Positions 33,846-44,940 of a stretch of 64,000 nt of DNA are shown here, piece after piece. Position 1 is the stretch's first letter, and each line of letters begins with the position of its first letter. The DNA comes from Hymenopus coronatus (Eukaryota; Arthropoda; Insecta; Mantodea; Hymenopodidae), in assembly GCA_030762935.1 (NCBI GenBank), contig CM060895.1, forward strand, positions 37,240,001 to 37,304,000, in the 5' to 3' direction. The translations under genes were made by a program, and so were the position numbers. The notes below the pieces were generated by a model. That model searched no databases. It was not told the DNA's origin and saw only the letters and a program-made list of their open reading frames with translations.

Positions 33846-34100
33846 GTGGAGGGGAAAAATGCATTCCTGCATTCGACCCCAAGCCTTAGTGCAATGGCTT
33901 GGGGGATATGTGGAGCTCCCCGCAGAGTGCGGTATATCCACTAAAAAACCCCTCCACGTGATAATCGTTATATAGAGTACTTTCGTGCAAACATGCATTA
34001 GTCGGGTCCCGCATAGCACCCCGGTTAGTAAGTGAGAACTACTTAGCTGGCATGCATTGCATGCGAGCGCGTTAATGCTACTTACTGGGATTGTCCATGA
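33801..34100 (-). mobile_element. Retroposon 3' end with folded RNA motif and poly(A) tail
   Basis: On the minus strand a 42-nt A tail (plus T-run 33,801-33,842) follows a block with nested perfect stems: CGTGGAGGGG (33,845-33,854) with CCCCTCCACG (33,949-33,958); AATGCA/TGCATT (33,858/33,868); CCCAAGCC/GGCTTGGG (33,878/33,896); GGATAT/ATATCC (33,904/33,934) enclosing CCGCA-GAG-TGCGG (33,920-33,932). This resembles a LINE or SINE 3' end whose RNA structure could recruit a reverse transcriptase. The upstream limit is uncertain and no TSD is clear. Confidence 0.6.
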
Positions 34101-34419
34101 AACCTGAACAATACCAGTGGATAATCATGCGCTACTTTATAAGTGTTTTATTCGTTAATGATTATGTTCTATTTCTGCAGGGTGTACCTGCTTGTCATAT
34201 TAGGTAAAATGTTATTTGACATGCACTTAAATTTAGTCTTATAGCTGTGACAGAAAAGACGAGGGGCCTGCGTTTTAAACCTGCCTCTCTGAAAACGAAA
34301 GCACCCACATCTATCATGACGGAGTGTTTATATCGCGTTTATTGCTTGAACTTGCTCTGCATAGGATTTGTATATGGAATTCAAAGGTACACTTAGCCAA
34401 TCAGCGGACAGGGGAAGGG
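34101..34419. other. Interval without a recognised gene
   Basis: May include the upstream part of the retroposon ending at 33,801. No coding motif recognised. Confidence 0.35.
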
Positions 34420-34500
34420 ACTTCTTGGTATCGAATTTTTGGGTGCAATACAATACCTTCTGTATACACTATGTACATAGTACGTGTAGAGAAAGCAAAC
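34420..34500 (+). mobile_element. Rep-H right-end fragment with intact hairpin
   Basis: GGTATCGAATTTTTGGGTGC, hairpin CACTATGTACATAGTACGTG, TAGAGAAAGCAAA. Only the last 80 bp of the element is present. Confidence 0.8.
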
Positions 34501-34867
34501 ATTGTGCGGTATTAATTCAATCCAGCACCGTAACGCAAGAGCATTTCAATTCAAGTTTATCACTATTATGTTTTCACACCCTCTACATGCCATTTTTAAT
34601 CAGAAAATGATTCTGTAGTGTTATGTTTTTGTGAATCAAATCAACAATTTGAAAGAAATGGCAACACATACTTATTGGAAAAGGAGACTCGCGAATTTCG
34701 TTAAAGAATACATAGTTTGGCGGTATAGATTATACGTGCGTGAAAGTTACAAAATGGAATGGGAGTTTACATTTTGCTACGACTTTGTATGTAACAAAAT
34801 TTCTTAGTCAGGACGGGTGGGTGGGTCACGGCAGTTCATATCTACTACGAGATGCAGGTTCCAAGAG

Positions 34868-35722
34868 ACTTTTTTACTTTCTCTACACGTACTATGCACA
34901 TAGTGTATAGATAAGGTATTGTATTGCACCCAAAAATTCGATACCGAGATTTCACTGGAAATATATGTTTTGGGTCCCCCTGAATCCAAAAAAAAGCATT
35001 TTTGGAAAAAAGTCCGTGTGTGTGTGTCTGTGGACAGCATAGATCAAAAACGAAAATACCGTTAAATACCAAACTTGGTATTTAATTTTCGTATCTTACA
35101 AGGATGCGACACGAAGATTTTCAAGAAAATCCCTCCACCCCCAACTACCCTTTACATGGAACAATTTTCGAAAATTTTGATTTTCTCAAAAATGGCTCTA
35201 ACAACTTTGATTAAAATATTGTATATTAAAGATATTTACCTGACAAATAATATGTATATCTTGAATTTTCTGGGAATATCCTCTGAAGACTACTTTATTC
35301 TGGAGGAATTTTGCATAACTGCTAAACCGTAAGAAATGGACAAAAACTTACCACACACAAAATGTAGAGCACGCTAAAACACACAATTTATGTTACATAC
35401 ATTTTTTTCATGGAGTTGGTCGTTTATTAGATATTCCTTGTTTTTTAGCTTCAGCTTTAAAAAACTTTTTTCTCATACAGGAATTTGTCAACTCCTGTCC
35501 ATACAAACAAAGGAACTTCAATCACATAGCAACCAGTTTTTCACTATCACTTTAACCTAGTGTATTCCCTTATTTCCCTTCTACTTACAAGGAAGCGAGT
35601 AGTAAGACTATCTCTGCTAATTTCTTCTCCATTAGCAAGAAGCAAATAGAAGCATAATCTTTACACAATAATTTGTTGCAGAGACCTAGAGAAAGTAATG
35701 TGAATGGAACACATCAGATTTT
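34868..35722 (-). mobile_element. Rep-H copy, complete
   Basis: TTTTTACTTTCTCTACACGT, hairpin, GTGTGTGTGTCTGTGGACAG, a core near consensus, then AGAGAAAGTAATGTGAATGG and ACACATCAGATTTTT. Confidence 0.9.
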
Positions 35723-36180
35723 TTTTTTCACAAAGTCCGCGAGTCTTCTGTTCTGTTAAGCATGTGTTGCTCATATACTTTGGCAAAATCATTGGAAATG
35801 CCTAAAAACTTAACTAATAAAATAATAATAAATTAATTTACACACTAACCTAAACCTAACGTAATAGAGAGAATGCTGCTTTTGTTCACATACCTTGGTG
35901 AAAGCAGCGGAAATTATTAAAAGCAAATTCACGAAAATCAATTTACACATACACACACATACAAGCACACACATATACACACACTAACGTATAGCTAATC
36001 GAGCGCATGCTAGAAATAAGACTAATTACAAACATATACTTATACCTAACGAAATCAGTGGAATTAATAAAACTTTCACGAAAATGTCTCTATTTACAAA
36101 CACATACTACTATAATCAGCTCAATTAAGAAAAATGTCCAAATTAAAAGAGAAGTAATTATTGAAGTAAAGCATCATTAC
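35723..36180. other. AT-rich interval with short CA-rich tracts
   Basis: (CA)-rich tracts near 35,945-35,990 and ACGAAAATG repeats. No gene recognised. Confidence 0.4.
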
Positions 36181-36335
36181 TTAATGCGCACACCCGTAAC
36201 CCACAGAACTGCTATAGAATCGCATTTCGTCCTCTGTGCTGAACCCGGAGAAACCCCGCCCTTGTACCATGCCATGGGATGAATCCGTCTTGGTGAGAGG
36301 CGAGTGGTCTAACCACTCGTCCATGGCGCGGCCAC
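36181..36335 (-). mobile_element. tRNA-derived SINE, family S3, partial
   Basis: Minus strand: GCCGCGCCATGGACGAGTGG, AGACCACTCGCCTCTCACCA, then GGGGTTTCTCCGGGTTC. The 3' body is diverged. Confidence 0.7.
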
Positions 36336-36482
36336 GTTTTGAATATTCATTGCTCAGGTTAGTATTTTTCAACATATTCGTTCTGGATGTTCTGCGGAAG
36401 CTTTACTGTAGTTTAAGCAGAGTACCCAATGTATATAAATTATGTATTTTCAACACTTTAATAAGGACAGTGTAATATTAAA

Positions 36483-36488
36483 TTTATT
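36483..36488 (-). promoter_or_regulatory. Candidate poly(A) signal AATAAA
   Basis: AATAAA on the minus strand starts 22 nt after the TAA of the 36,510-37,103 frame. In AT-rich DNA such a hexamer is common, so it supports the gene only weakly. Confidence 0.4.
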
Positions 36489-36509
36489 TCATAGTAAAGT
36501 ATTGAACTT

Positions 36510-37103
36510 TTACAAAGAACCCAGTGGAGGATGCAACGTTTCAGAATTTTCACTACACTCATTGCCATCACATACATCTGCAACACTTTCAAAAGAATCT
36601 TCTGAATCCGAATGGTAAGGCGCATAGCTCCTCAGATTACGTAAGAAGGCAGTTTCCTCCTTGCATATAAGGAATGTTTCACTTCGTATCAAATGTGGTG
36701 GCTTGCTTGAACATTTTGCAGATCTGGTAAACTTGGGGTGAATAACGTAAGTGACCTGCCGTTTCAGTTTTGAGACTGGTGTCTTAGAAGCCGCCTCCAC
36801 CGGTGGCAATGGGTTGCAGTTTTGTTCTGAATGAGGCCTAGGTTCTCCTGATGTTGGAGTCTTGTTGGAGTTCCGAGTTGCCGATGATGACGCCCTGGTG
36901 ACCCCTCGAGATGGGCGTTGATTAGATCTGGTACTGTCATCCAAAGATGCCTTGGTTTTTGTGATACCTCGCATTGGTAGACGCAAGTGCAGTACAGCAT
37001 CAGCGGACCTCGCTCGGATGTAGCCCTTCACGTGGATCTGATTCCGAGATGGTAACCTCAACACAGTGTTGCTGAACTCAAAGCGTGGAATTCTTGATGT
37101 CAT
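36510..37103 (-). CDS. Candidate protein-coding frame, 197 aa, unknown function
   Basis: It is the longest open frame that is neither Rep-H nor low-complexity repeat. It starts at ATG 37,103-37,101 with A at -3; an in-frame TAG lies upstream at 37,121-37,119 and the stop is TAA at 36,512-36,510. The frame is GC-richer than its flanks. The protein MTSRIPRFEF... has a basic, Ser/Thr/Arg/Pro-rich middle (about residues 45-120) that looks disordered, and an acidic Ser/Glu/Asp tail (SDSEDSFES, GNECSENSE) near the C-terminus. No signal peptide, membrane segment or known domain is seen. It could be a single-exon gene, the last exon of a spliced gene, or a retrocopy. No family was recognised. Confidence 0.4.
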   Translation of the reverse strand: MTSRIPRFEFSNTVLRLPSRNQIHVKGYIRARSADAVLHLRLPMRGITKTKASLDDSTRSNQRPSRGVTRASSSATRNSNKTPTSGEPRPHSEQNCNPLPPVEAASKTPVSKLKRQVTYVIHPKFTRSAKCSSKPPHLIRSETFLICKEETAFLRNLRSYAPYHSDSEDSFESVADVCDGNECSENSETLHPPLGSL

Positions 37104-37121
37104 TCTCAAATATGAACACTA

Positions 37122-37500
37122 ATGTTCAACCCAGATGGCTGCCAGGTTGAGTTGTATGACTGAAGAATTGTATTCATTATTTGTGATAACCAACTTGCCA
37201 ACCTTCAACTACTTTCCAATGTGCTTTTTGAAAAAAAATAAGATATTATTTATACATCTGTAAGACCGTGGTACAACGTTTCTTAGCTTGTAGTACATCC
37301 ATTCATTTTGATAACAAATTAACACACGAAAAAAACAAACGCACATCGATGGTACCAAACGAAGAGATACAGTTGGCAAGTAAATGCAGATAGCAAACAT
37401 GTAAAACATTTCTCGTATTTGATTTTTTAGTGAAATGCATACCATTGGTAGTGACATCTGGAGAAAATGTCAGTGTTTGTGAAACGAAATGGAGTTTCAT
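37122..37500. other. Upstream flank of the candidate gene
   Basis: AT-rich, no repeat copy recognised. If the minus-strand frame is a gene, its promoter or an upstream exon would lie here. No clear TATA or Inr can be singled out. Confidence 0.3.
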
Positions 37501-37504
37501 TTAT

Positions 37505-37765
37505 GGACGCTCTTTAACTGCTGTGGTTCTCAGCATCATATTCTATATTGGGCGTGAAAAATCACATAATTTTGCTCAGTGGCCTCTCTAACAGGCTTGA
37601 GGTTCTTTTACGTGCCCTAAAACTACGACACGGGACCTCGGCTTTACTTCTCTTCCGAAGGAAGGATTTTTACGCCCGAAAAAAAAATTCCATCATCCTC
37701 CGCCGGGTTTGAACCCGCGACCTTAGGTACATGAAATTAACATGGTAACCATAACAATATGGAGG
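37505..37765 (-). mobile_element. tRNA-derived SINE, family S2
   Basis: Minus strand: CCTCCATATTGTTATGGTTA head, GGTCGCGGGTTCAAACCCGG with the B box, CCTTCCTTCGGAAGAGAAGT core, 3' end GTTAAAGAGCGTCC. Confidence 0.8.
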
Positions 37766-37894
37766 GGGACACCAGTGTCTGTGTCGGCTACGATATTACC
37801 TACTGCTCATGAAAATACTAAAAAAGGGGAGATCAGTGGATTACTTTGGGAAGGGTATACCTTAAAACAGTTAGAGGTTTTGGAAGCGACAATT

Positions 37895-38300
37895 TTTACT
37901 TTCTCTGGCACTTACATAGAGGATAGAGAAGGTAGATATTGCATTCCACCCAAAAATACAATACCTGGATTCCGCTGCAAATACAAGCTTTAATGTCCCC
38001 TGAATCAAAAAAAAAAAAAAGTCAGTGTGTCTGTGAACAGCAAATACCAAAATTGCTATTCAAGCTTAGTATCTTCCAAGGATACACCCCAAACAACTCT
38101 TTACATGGACATTTTTTGAAATTTTGATTTTTCTAAAAAATATTCCTGACAATTTTGATTAAAAAGTCATATATTAAACAGATTTGCAAATAAAAAATTA
38201 TATATCTTGAATTCTATTGACCTCTTCATTCTAGATGACTTTACATAACTGGTAAAGCATAAGAAACAGACAAAACTCACTACAAAAAAATGAAATAACT
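37895..38300 (-). mobile_element. Rep-H copy, hairpin half, diverged
   Basis: TTTTTACTTTCTCTGGCACT, ACCCAAAAATACAATACC, shortened core, ends CAAAACTCACTACAAAAAAA next to the S1 fragment. Confidence 0.75.
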
Positions 38301-38303
38301 ACA

Positions 38304-38423
38304 TGGCACGAAAGCTCACAAGGAACCTTGTCTACCGCCCGGCCGCTGCGTCCCCCATCTCGGTCCATAACAGACTCCATGGATGGAGTGCAGTATTGGA
38401 GGGTGCGACGTGGTCAGCGCCTG
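38304..38423 (-). mobile_element. SINE S1 fragment (3' part)
   Basis: GGCACGAAAGCTCACAAGG through TGCGACGTGGTCAGCGCCTG matches the 3' third of the S1 copy at 4,883. The tRNA head is missing. Confidence 0.85.
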
Positions 38424-39092
38424 ATATTTAAGTTTGGTATCTTCCAAGGATGCGACACGAAGATTTTCAAGAAAATCCCCCACACCAAACTAACCTTTAC
38501 ACGGAAGATTTTTCGATTTTTTTTTATTTTCTCAAAAATGACTCTTACGATTTTTATTAAAATACTTTATGTTTAAGAGTTTTATGACAAACGAAATGGA
38601 TCTTCAAGGCATAGCTTCTGAAGACCTCTTCATTCTGAATGACTTTTATATAATTGGCAAACCGTAAGAGATATACAAAAACTTACTACACACAAAAGTA
38701 GATCTCATTAAAACACACAATTTGTCATATACTTTTTGTAGAGTTAAGCGTTTTTGAGATATTCCTTATTATTGTTTTAATTTTAGCCACTTAAAACGTT
38801 TCTCAAACGGGAAGATATATTTTTTCTCGTTTCTCATGTGTTTACTGCTGGAAGCAAAGAGATGGAATTTCAAATGTTTCATATAGCGACCGGCTTTTAA
38901 AGGACGAGACTACCCCTTTAGCCAATGTATTTTCTTATTTCCCTTCTACTTATAGAAAGCTAGTAACAAGACTAATTTTGCTCATATTTATCTTGATTAG
39001 CATGATGTATATAATGGATTAATCTTTTGAATAAAAGGTTTGCTTACCGAACAGCTAGAGGACATCATGTGAATGGAAAACAGATGTTTTTT
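38424..39092 (-). mobile_element. Rep-H copy, hairpin end missing, diverged subfamily
   Basis: ATATTTAAGTTTGGTATCTT to GAACAGCTAGAGGACATCAT. The distal part shares subfamily changes (TTTCTCGTTTCTC, GAGGACATCATGTG) with 11,284-12,213 and 61,095-62,162. Confidence 0.8.
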
Positions 39093-39243
39093 CCTTCTAC
39101 TTAAAAGGAAGCAAGTAATAAGGATAATTTATGCTAATGTTTATCTCGATTATCATGAAACAGAGAGATGGTTAAGCTTTTTGACAATAATTTGTTACAG
39201 AGATGTAGAGAAAGTGATGTGAGTGGAACACAACAGATTTTTA
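39093..39243 (-). mobile_element. Rep-H left-end fragment, 150 bp
   Basis: CCTTCTACTTAAAAGGAAGC to GTAGAGAAAGTGATGTGAGT and CACAACAGATTTTT. The same truncated piece in the same setting recurs at 62,163-62,315. Confidence 0.82.
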
Positions 39244-39510
39244 GAAACATGACCATGGGTGGGTGTGTGTCTATGTATGTATGTGTGTAGTACAGCTCAA
39301 AAACGTAAGTCGGATAAATACTGAACTTGGTATTTAAGTTCAATATCTTTCAGCAAGAAGATTTTCAAGGAAATCTCCCCACCCCGAACTACCCTTTACA
39401 TGGAACATTTTTCGATTTTTTTTTTATTTTCTCAAAAATAGCTTTAACGATTATGATTAAAATACCGTATATTAAAGATGTTTATGATGCAATAATGGGT
39501 AGAGAAAGTA
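39244..39510 (-). mobile_element. Rep-H fragment, middle
   Basis: TAGAAACATGACCATGGGTG, GTGTGTGTCTATGTATGTAT, core to ACCGTATATTAAAGATGTTT, then breaks off at GGGTAGAGAAAGTAACTG. Confidence 0.75.
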
Positions 39511-40014
39511 ACTGCATGCAACAAATCAGAGTTTTTATTTTTCACTCAATGATTCATTTCGAAAGCAGCTAATCACGACGTATCTGCCTCCCTTGTATTC
39601 TTCCCCCAACTAGCTAATTATCATGGGACTCACGCTGAGTTTTGGGGTAAAAACTCTACTAAAGTTGCCTCTTTTTCCCGTTTTTGGGAGGGTTATCGAG
39701 GTCAACAACACAAAAGGATTCCATAATTAACATTTCAGATACAAACAGGATAAAAGAGGGCTATAAATAATTGCACGAGAGAACGAAATCTGCTTTCTAT
39801 GTCTGTGAGGAGGCCCTCAGTCTTTTGTTTAGCCTTTCCCCTGTGTATTTCATAGATTTGTCTTTCTTTGTAGAAACAGAGGTTTGTTCCGAGATTGCTC
39901 TTTCATAAACATTTAACGTTTACAAACAAAGAGAGGTAAATGATTGTTTTTCTTACAAAGAACATTTGTTTGAGTTTTACAATGTCAAACTGAAAATATA
40001 TACGGCAAAAATCA
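39511..40014. other. Interval without a recognised feature
   Basis: No repeat copy or gene was recognised. Confidence 0.4.
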
Positions 40015-40017
40015 AAC

Positions 40018-41047
40018 GCATGACTTTCTCTACATCTCTGTAACAAATTATTGTTAAAAAGCTTATGCATCTTTTTACTTCATGCTAATCGAGAAAAAGA
40101 ATAGCAGAAATAATCTTATTACTTGCTTTCTTGTAAGTAGAAGCGAAATAAGGGAGTATCATTGGTTAAAGTGATAGTCAAAAGCTGGTTGCTATGTGAC
40201 TGAAGTTCCTTTGTTTCTATGGACAGAAGTTGACAAATTCCCGTATGAGAAAAGTATACGTTTTTTAAAGCTGAAACCAATAACAAGGAATTTGACTCCT
40301 TCCGTGGTCGAGTGGTCAGTGAGCTGACTTCTCACCCGGAGGTCCAGGGTTTGATTCCCGACAGGGGCGGGAAGTATGTATGTGAGAGTGAATGTGTGTG
40401 TGTGTGTTTGAGAAATATAAAATGGTTAGAACCAACAGACAACAAGTTGTTTCAAAAGTAAAGACCCCGATATGACCTTAGATGTTAAATAAATGAAACA
40501 ATAAAAAAATGCACGAAAAAAATGTATTTGATATAAATCGTGTGTTTTATTCTAAGTCTTTTGTGTAATAACTTTTTGCCTATCTATTACGGTTTAGCAA
40601 TTATGCAAAATTCCGTAGTATTCCTCCAGAATAAAGTAGTCTTCAGAGGCTATTTCCAGAAAATTCAAGATATATATTTTATTTGACAGGTAAATGTCTT
40701 TAATATACTATATTTTAATCAAAATCGTTACATCCATTTTTGAGAAAATCAAAACTTTCGAAATTTTTTCCACGTAGTTTGGGGTGGGGGATTCTTTCTG
40801 AAAATCTTCGTCTCGCATCCTTGAAAGATACTGAACTTAAATATCAATTTTGGTATTTCATGGACGTTTTGTTTTTGAGCTATACTGTCCAAAGACACAT
40901 ACACACACATAAACGGACCTTTTTCCATTTTTTTTTTTTATTCAGGGGAGCCAAACATTACCGGTGAAATTCGGTATCGAATTTGTGCGTGCAATACAAT
41001 ACCTTCTCTGTACACTATCTACATAGTACACGTAGAGAAAGTAAAAA
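40018..41047 (+). mobile_element. Rep-H copy carrying S4 SINE
   Basis: CGCATGACTTTCTCTACATC at the left (the outermost 20 bp are missing), hairpin TACACTATCTACATAGTACA, AGAGAAAGTAAAAAG at the right. S4 is inserted at 40,291-40,505. Confidence 0.85.
40291..40505 (+). mobile_element. tRNA-derived SINE, family S4, with intact head
   Basis: CTCCTTCCGTGGTCGAGTGG (A box), CAGGGTTTGATTCCC (B box), short (GT)n, CCCCGATATGACC, tail ATGAAACAATAAAAAAA. About 20 bp of host Rep-H was lost at the site. Confidence 0.82.
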
Positions 41048-41478
41048 GAAATTAACCAAACGTGGCTGGCTCACTGATATAGTCAGCAGCAGCTGCTGAT
41101 GTATTCATGTTCTTATCAACTGCCCAAGAGTGCTATAATTATTTCCGCACGCGTATTTTCCAAAACAAAGGAAGCAAACGTTATTCGCTAATATTTCCTT
41201 TCTCGAAGCTAGATAACTGTCACACATACGCCATATGTCCTTAGCAAGTTCAGACATGTCACCCAGGATGTTCTTTATTTGGATGCGGTTAAAGAACAGA
41301 AGGTAGCATAATACCTCATTATTTCTCTTCCCTCTAATTCCTTTATGACTTTTTTTTTTTAATAATCCCCCATCCCGCGCTCGCTAAAGTATCTATCTTG
41401 TTTATTTATTTATTTATTTTGTTAATTACAAAAGGTATATCAGTTCACAATTTTTTTTTTGAACTTAAGGACTCATTA
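41048..41478. other. Interval without a recognised feature
   Basis: T-run and (TTTA)n near 41,350-41,418. No gene recognised. Confidence 0.4.
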
Positions 41479-42292
41479 ATTTTTACTTTCTCTATACGCA
41501 CTATGTACATAGTGTATAGAGAAGGTATTGCACTCCACCCAAAAATTCGATACCGAGATTTCACCGAAAATATATATTTTAGGGTCCCCTTTATCTAAAA
41601 AAATCATTTTCGGAAAAAGGTCCGTGTATGTGTGTGTGTGTGTGTGTCCGTGTGCCTGTGAACACGATAATTCAAAAACGAAAAGTCCATAAAATACCAA
41701 ACTTGGTATTTCAGTTTAGTATCAAACAGAGATGCGACATGAAGATTTTGAGAAAAATCCCCCCAACCCCAACTACCCTTTACATGGAACTTTTTTCGAA
41801 AATTTTAATTTTCTCAAAAATGGCTCTAACGATTTTGATTAAAATTTCGCATACTAAAGATATTTACACGACAAATAAAATGTATATCTTGAATTTTCTG
41901 GGAATTGCCTCTAAAGACTACTTTATCCTGGATGAATTTTATGGATTTTTGCAACCGTAAGAGACGGAGAAAAACTTACAATACAAAAAATGTGGAGCAC
42001 TTTAAAACGCACAATTCATCTTATATACTTAAACTTTTCTCATACAGGAATTTGTCAACTCCTGTCCACACAAACAAAGAAACTTCAGTCACATAGCAAC
42101 CAGCTTTTGATTATTAGTTTAGCCTATAGTACTCCCTTATTTCCTTCTGCTTACAAGGAAGCAAGTAATAAGACTATTTCTGCTATTTTTTTTTTTTTTC
42201 TCGATTAGATGAAGCAAATAGAAGCATAAACTTTTTAACAATAATTTGTTGCAGAGAGGCAGAGAAAGCCATGTGAATGGAACACATCAGAG
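41479..42292 (-). mobile_element. Rep-H copy, complete with clean hairpin
   Basis: TTTTTACTTTCTCTATACGC then ACTATGTACATAGTGTATAG (near-perfect 20-bp stem), microsatellite ATGTGTGTGTGTGTGTGTCC, core, AGAGAAAGCCATGTGAATGG. Confidence 0.9.
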
Positions 42293-42299
42293 ATATAAA

Positions 42300-42905
42300 A
42301 CAAAATGGGAAGATGTGGTAAGCGCTATAGAATGAACAAAGTGAAAGCCGTTGCCGACTGCAGTGAAAGACGCTTATGTTTTTGCAGATCTTTTCTTGCT
42401 GGTCTAAGATGACAACGTAAACCGTCGACGCTGGGATGCGTTTCAGACAGCATATAATGCTGAAAGCCAAGTGCGAGCCACACAAGTGCGAAGCGGTCGG
42501 TAGTACTTCGAGCATAATCGTTTGGATTTTGCGAAGGAGCAAGACGGTGCAATTGCGAAACAACCCAGTGTCAGATCTGTCGTGCTGTTGTGTAGGTAAC
42601 AAAACGACGGCGTAGAGTATCTCGTTCGCCGCAAATGTTGCATGTTGGGGCCCTCACCATACTGTATGGGAATTCTTTATTCTCTGTAGCCACAACCTCA
42701 TTGATGACCAAATATGCGCACGTAGTCCACTCCGTAGAGAATGTTGCGCAAATGGATGTTCCGCCATATCTGAAATAGGGTCTGTTGGACTTGTAGAGCT
42801 CAGTTGATAGTCCTCTGGGTTGCTGAGGTAGGGCATCGACATCAATGCCATCCAAAACATGGAGTATTCTTTTATGACTCACACTTCCCCTCAGATGTCC
42901 ATTCA
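42300..42905 (-). pseudogene. Non-LTR retrotransposon ORF2 3'-end relic
   Basis: The minus strand reads, over several frames, a block ending CNICGERDTLRRRF near 42,670-42,630, then FALVWLALGFQHYMLSETHP near 42,480-42,420. A CxxC followed by DTLxHRF and a hydrophobic tail is typical of the C-terminal zinc-knuckle-like region of LINE ORF2 proteins. The usual H and last C are lost, and at least two frameshifts separate the pieces. It is a dead remnant of uncertain clade with no RT core in view. Confidence 0.55.
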
Positions 42906-42949
42906 ACTCGCAAAATCATAAAACAAACGGAAATTTCAACTGTAAAAAA

Positions 42950-43556
42950 TGTTAAGTGTGCATTCAGATAACTTTTTCTACATCTCTGTAAAAAATTATT
43001 GTTAAAAAGCATATTATTCTATCTACTTCATGATAATCGAGATTAAAAATAGCAGAAATGGCCTTATTACTTGCTTCCTTGTAAGTAGAAGGGAAATAAA
43101 GTAATGCACTAGACTAAAGCGATAGTCGAATATTTTAAAAATTGATCGCTATGTCTAACAAGTGAAGTTCGGTTCGCATTGCATGGGCAGTAGCAAAATA
43201 AGAGACGAAACGAAAGCTATCTTCCCGTTTGAGAAAAGTTGCGTAGTTTAAAATTGAAACCAATAATGAGGAATATCTCAAAAATAGTGCACCTTACAAT
43301 AAAAAACTGTAAGACATAAATTATGTGTTTTAAGGATATCTACATTTTTGTGCAAAACGTTTTTGTCTATCTCTTACGGTTTACTAGTTAGGAAAATTCA
43401 TCTTGGATAAAGACTATTCCCAGGAAATTAAACATTTTAATTAGCATGTAAGTATCTTTAATATGCGATATTTTAATCAACATTGTGAGAGCCATATTTG
43501 AGAAAATCATTTTTTTTTTAAATATTTCCATGTAAAGGGTAGCTTAGGGTGACTAA
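42950..43556 (+). mobile_element. Rep-H copy, right end truncated
   Basis: TGTGCATTCAGATAACTTTT to GGGTAGCTTAGGGTGAC. The microsatellite and hairpin are absent. Confidence 0.78.
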
Positions 43557-44092
43557 TTTCGTTTCTGTGTATAGCCAGATGTTGACAATTTCCGGTATGA
43601 GAAAAGCATTATAAAGCTGAAACTAGTAACAAAGAATATCTCAGAAACTCTCAACTCTATAAATAAATAAAAAAAATGACATAATTTATGTGGTTTAAGG
43701 ACACCTACATATTTTTGGTTTGAACGTTTTTGTCTATCTCTTACGGTTTTTCGGTTATGCAAAATGCATTCAGAATAAACAGATCTTCAGAGAATATTCC
43801 TAGAAAATTCAACATATACATTTTGATGTGAATATCTTTAATATACGATATTTTAATCAAAATCGTTATATCCACTTTGGAGAAAACCAACATTTTCGAA
43901 CATTTTTCCTTGAAAAGGGTAAAGTTTCTTCAAAATCTCCGTGTCGTATGCTTGGAAAATACTGAACTTAGATACCAAGTTTGGCATTTAACAGACTTTT
44001 CGTTTTTGAGCTATGTACACACACACACGCACATACGCACACACATACATACATACACACACGTAGGTCTTTTTCTAAAAATCTGATGTGTT
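43557..44092 (+). mobile_element. Rep-H copy, left end truncated, cut by insertion
   Basis: GTATAGCCAGATGTTGACAA through TTGGCATTTAACAGAC and a (CA/CATA)n tract to TTTTTCTAAAAA, where the next copy is inserted. Confidence 0.8.
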
Positions 44093-44737
44093 CCATTCAC
44101 AAAACTTTCTCTACCTCTCTGCAACAAATTGTTAAAAAGATTATTCTTCTATCTACTCCATGCTGATCGAGAAAAAATTAAGTAGGAAGGAAATAAGGGC
44201 GTAACATGGGCTAAAGCGATAGTAAAGTGTTTTTAAAGCTGGTTGCTATGTGACTGAAGCTGTTTGTTTATACGGCCAGGAGTTGACATATTTTAAAACT
44301 GTAATTAATAACAAGGAATATTCCAAAAACGGTCAACTCCACGAACAAAATGTATATAACATAAATTGTGCGTTTTAATGAGATGTTACATTTTTGTGAA
44401 GTAAATTTTTGTTTTACGGTTTGACAGTTATGTAAACTTCCGCAAAATTCATTCAGAATGAAGATGTCTTTAGAGGCTATTCCCAGAAAATACAAGAAAT
44501 ACATTTTATTTGTCATGCAAATATCTTTAATATACGATAGTTTAATGAAAATCGTTAGAGCCATTTTTGAGAAAAAAAATCCAAAATGTTTTCCATGTAA
44601 ATGGTATTTGGGGATGGGGGATATTATTTAAAATCTTCGTGTCGCATTCTTAGAAGATACTGAACTTAAATACCAAGTTTGGTATTCAACGGACTTTTCG
44701 TTTTTGAGCTATGCTACCTCAGACACACACATACACA

Positions 44738-44776
<39 letters not shown>

Positions 44777-44940
44777 GGTCTAACTGTCTGGCAGACACAC
44801 ATGGAGATTTTTCTAAAAATAAATTTTGGGATTCAGCGTTCTCAAAACATATATTTCTGGTGAAATCTCAGTATCGAATTTTTGGATGCAACAACACCAC
44901 CTTCTCTATACACTATGTACATAGTATATGTAGAGAAAGT
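44093..44940 (+). mobile_element. Rep-H copy, complete, nested
   Basis: TCTGATGTGTTCCATTCACA; (CA)n at 44,743-44,773; hairpin CACTATGTACATAGTATATG; AGAGAAAGTAAAA joined directly to the next copy. Confidence 0.87.

Noticed and set aside
37209..37457. 82-codon minus frame as an upstream exon of the 36,510-37,103 candidate
   Set aside because: AT-rich, hydrophobic, no shared features with the candidate protein, and no clear splice pair could be chosen.
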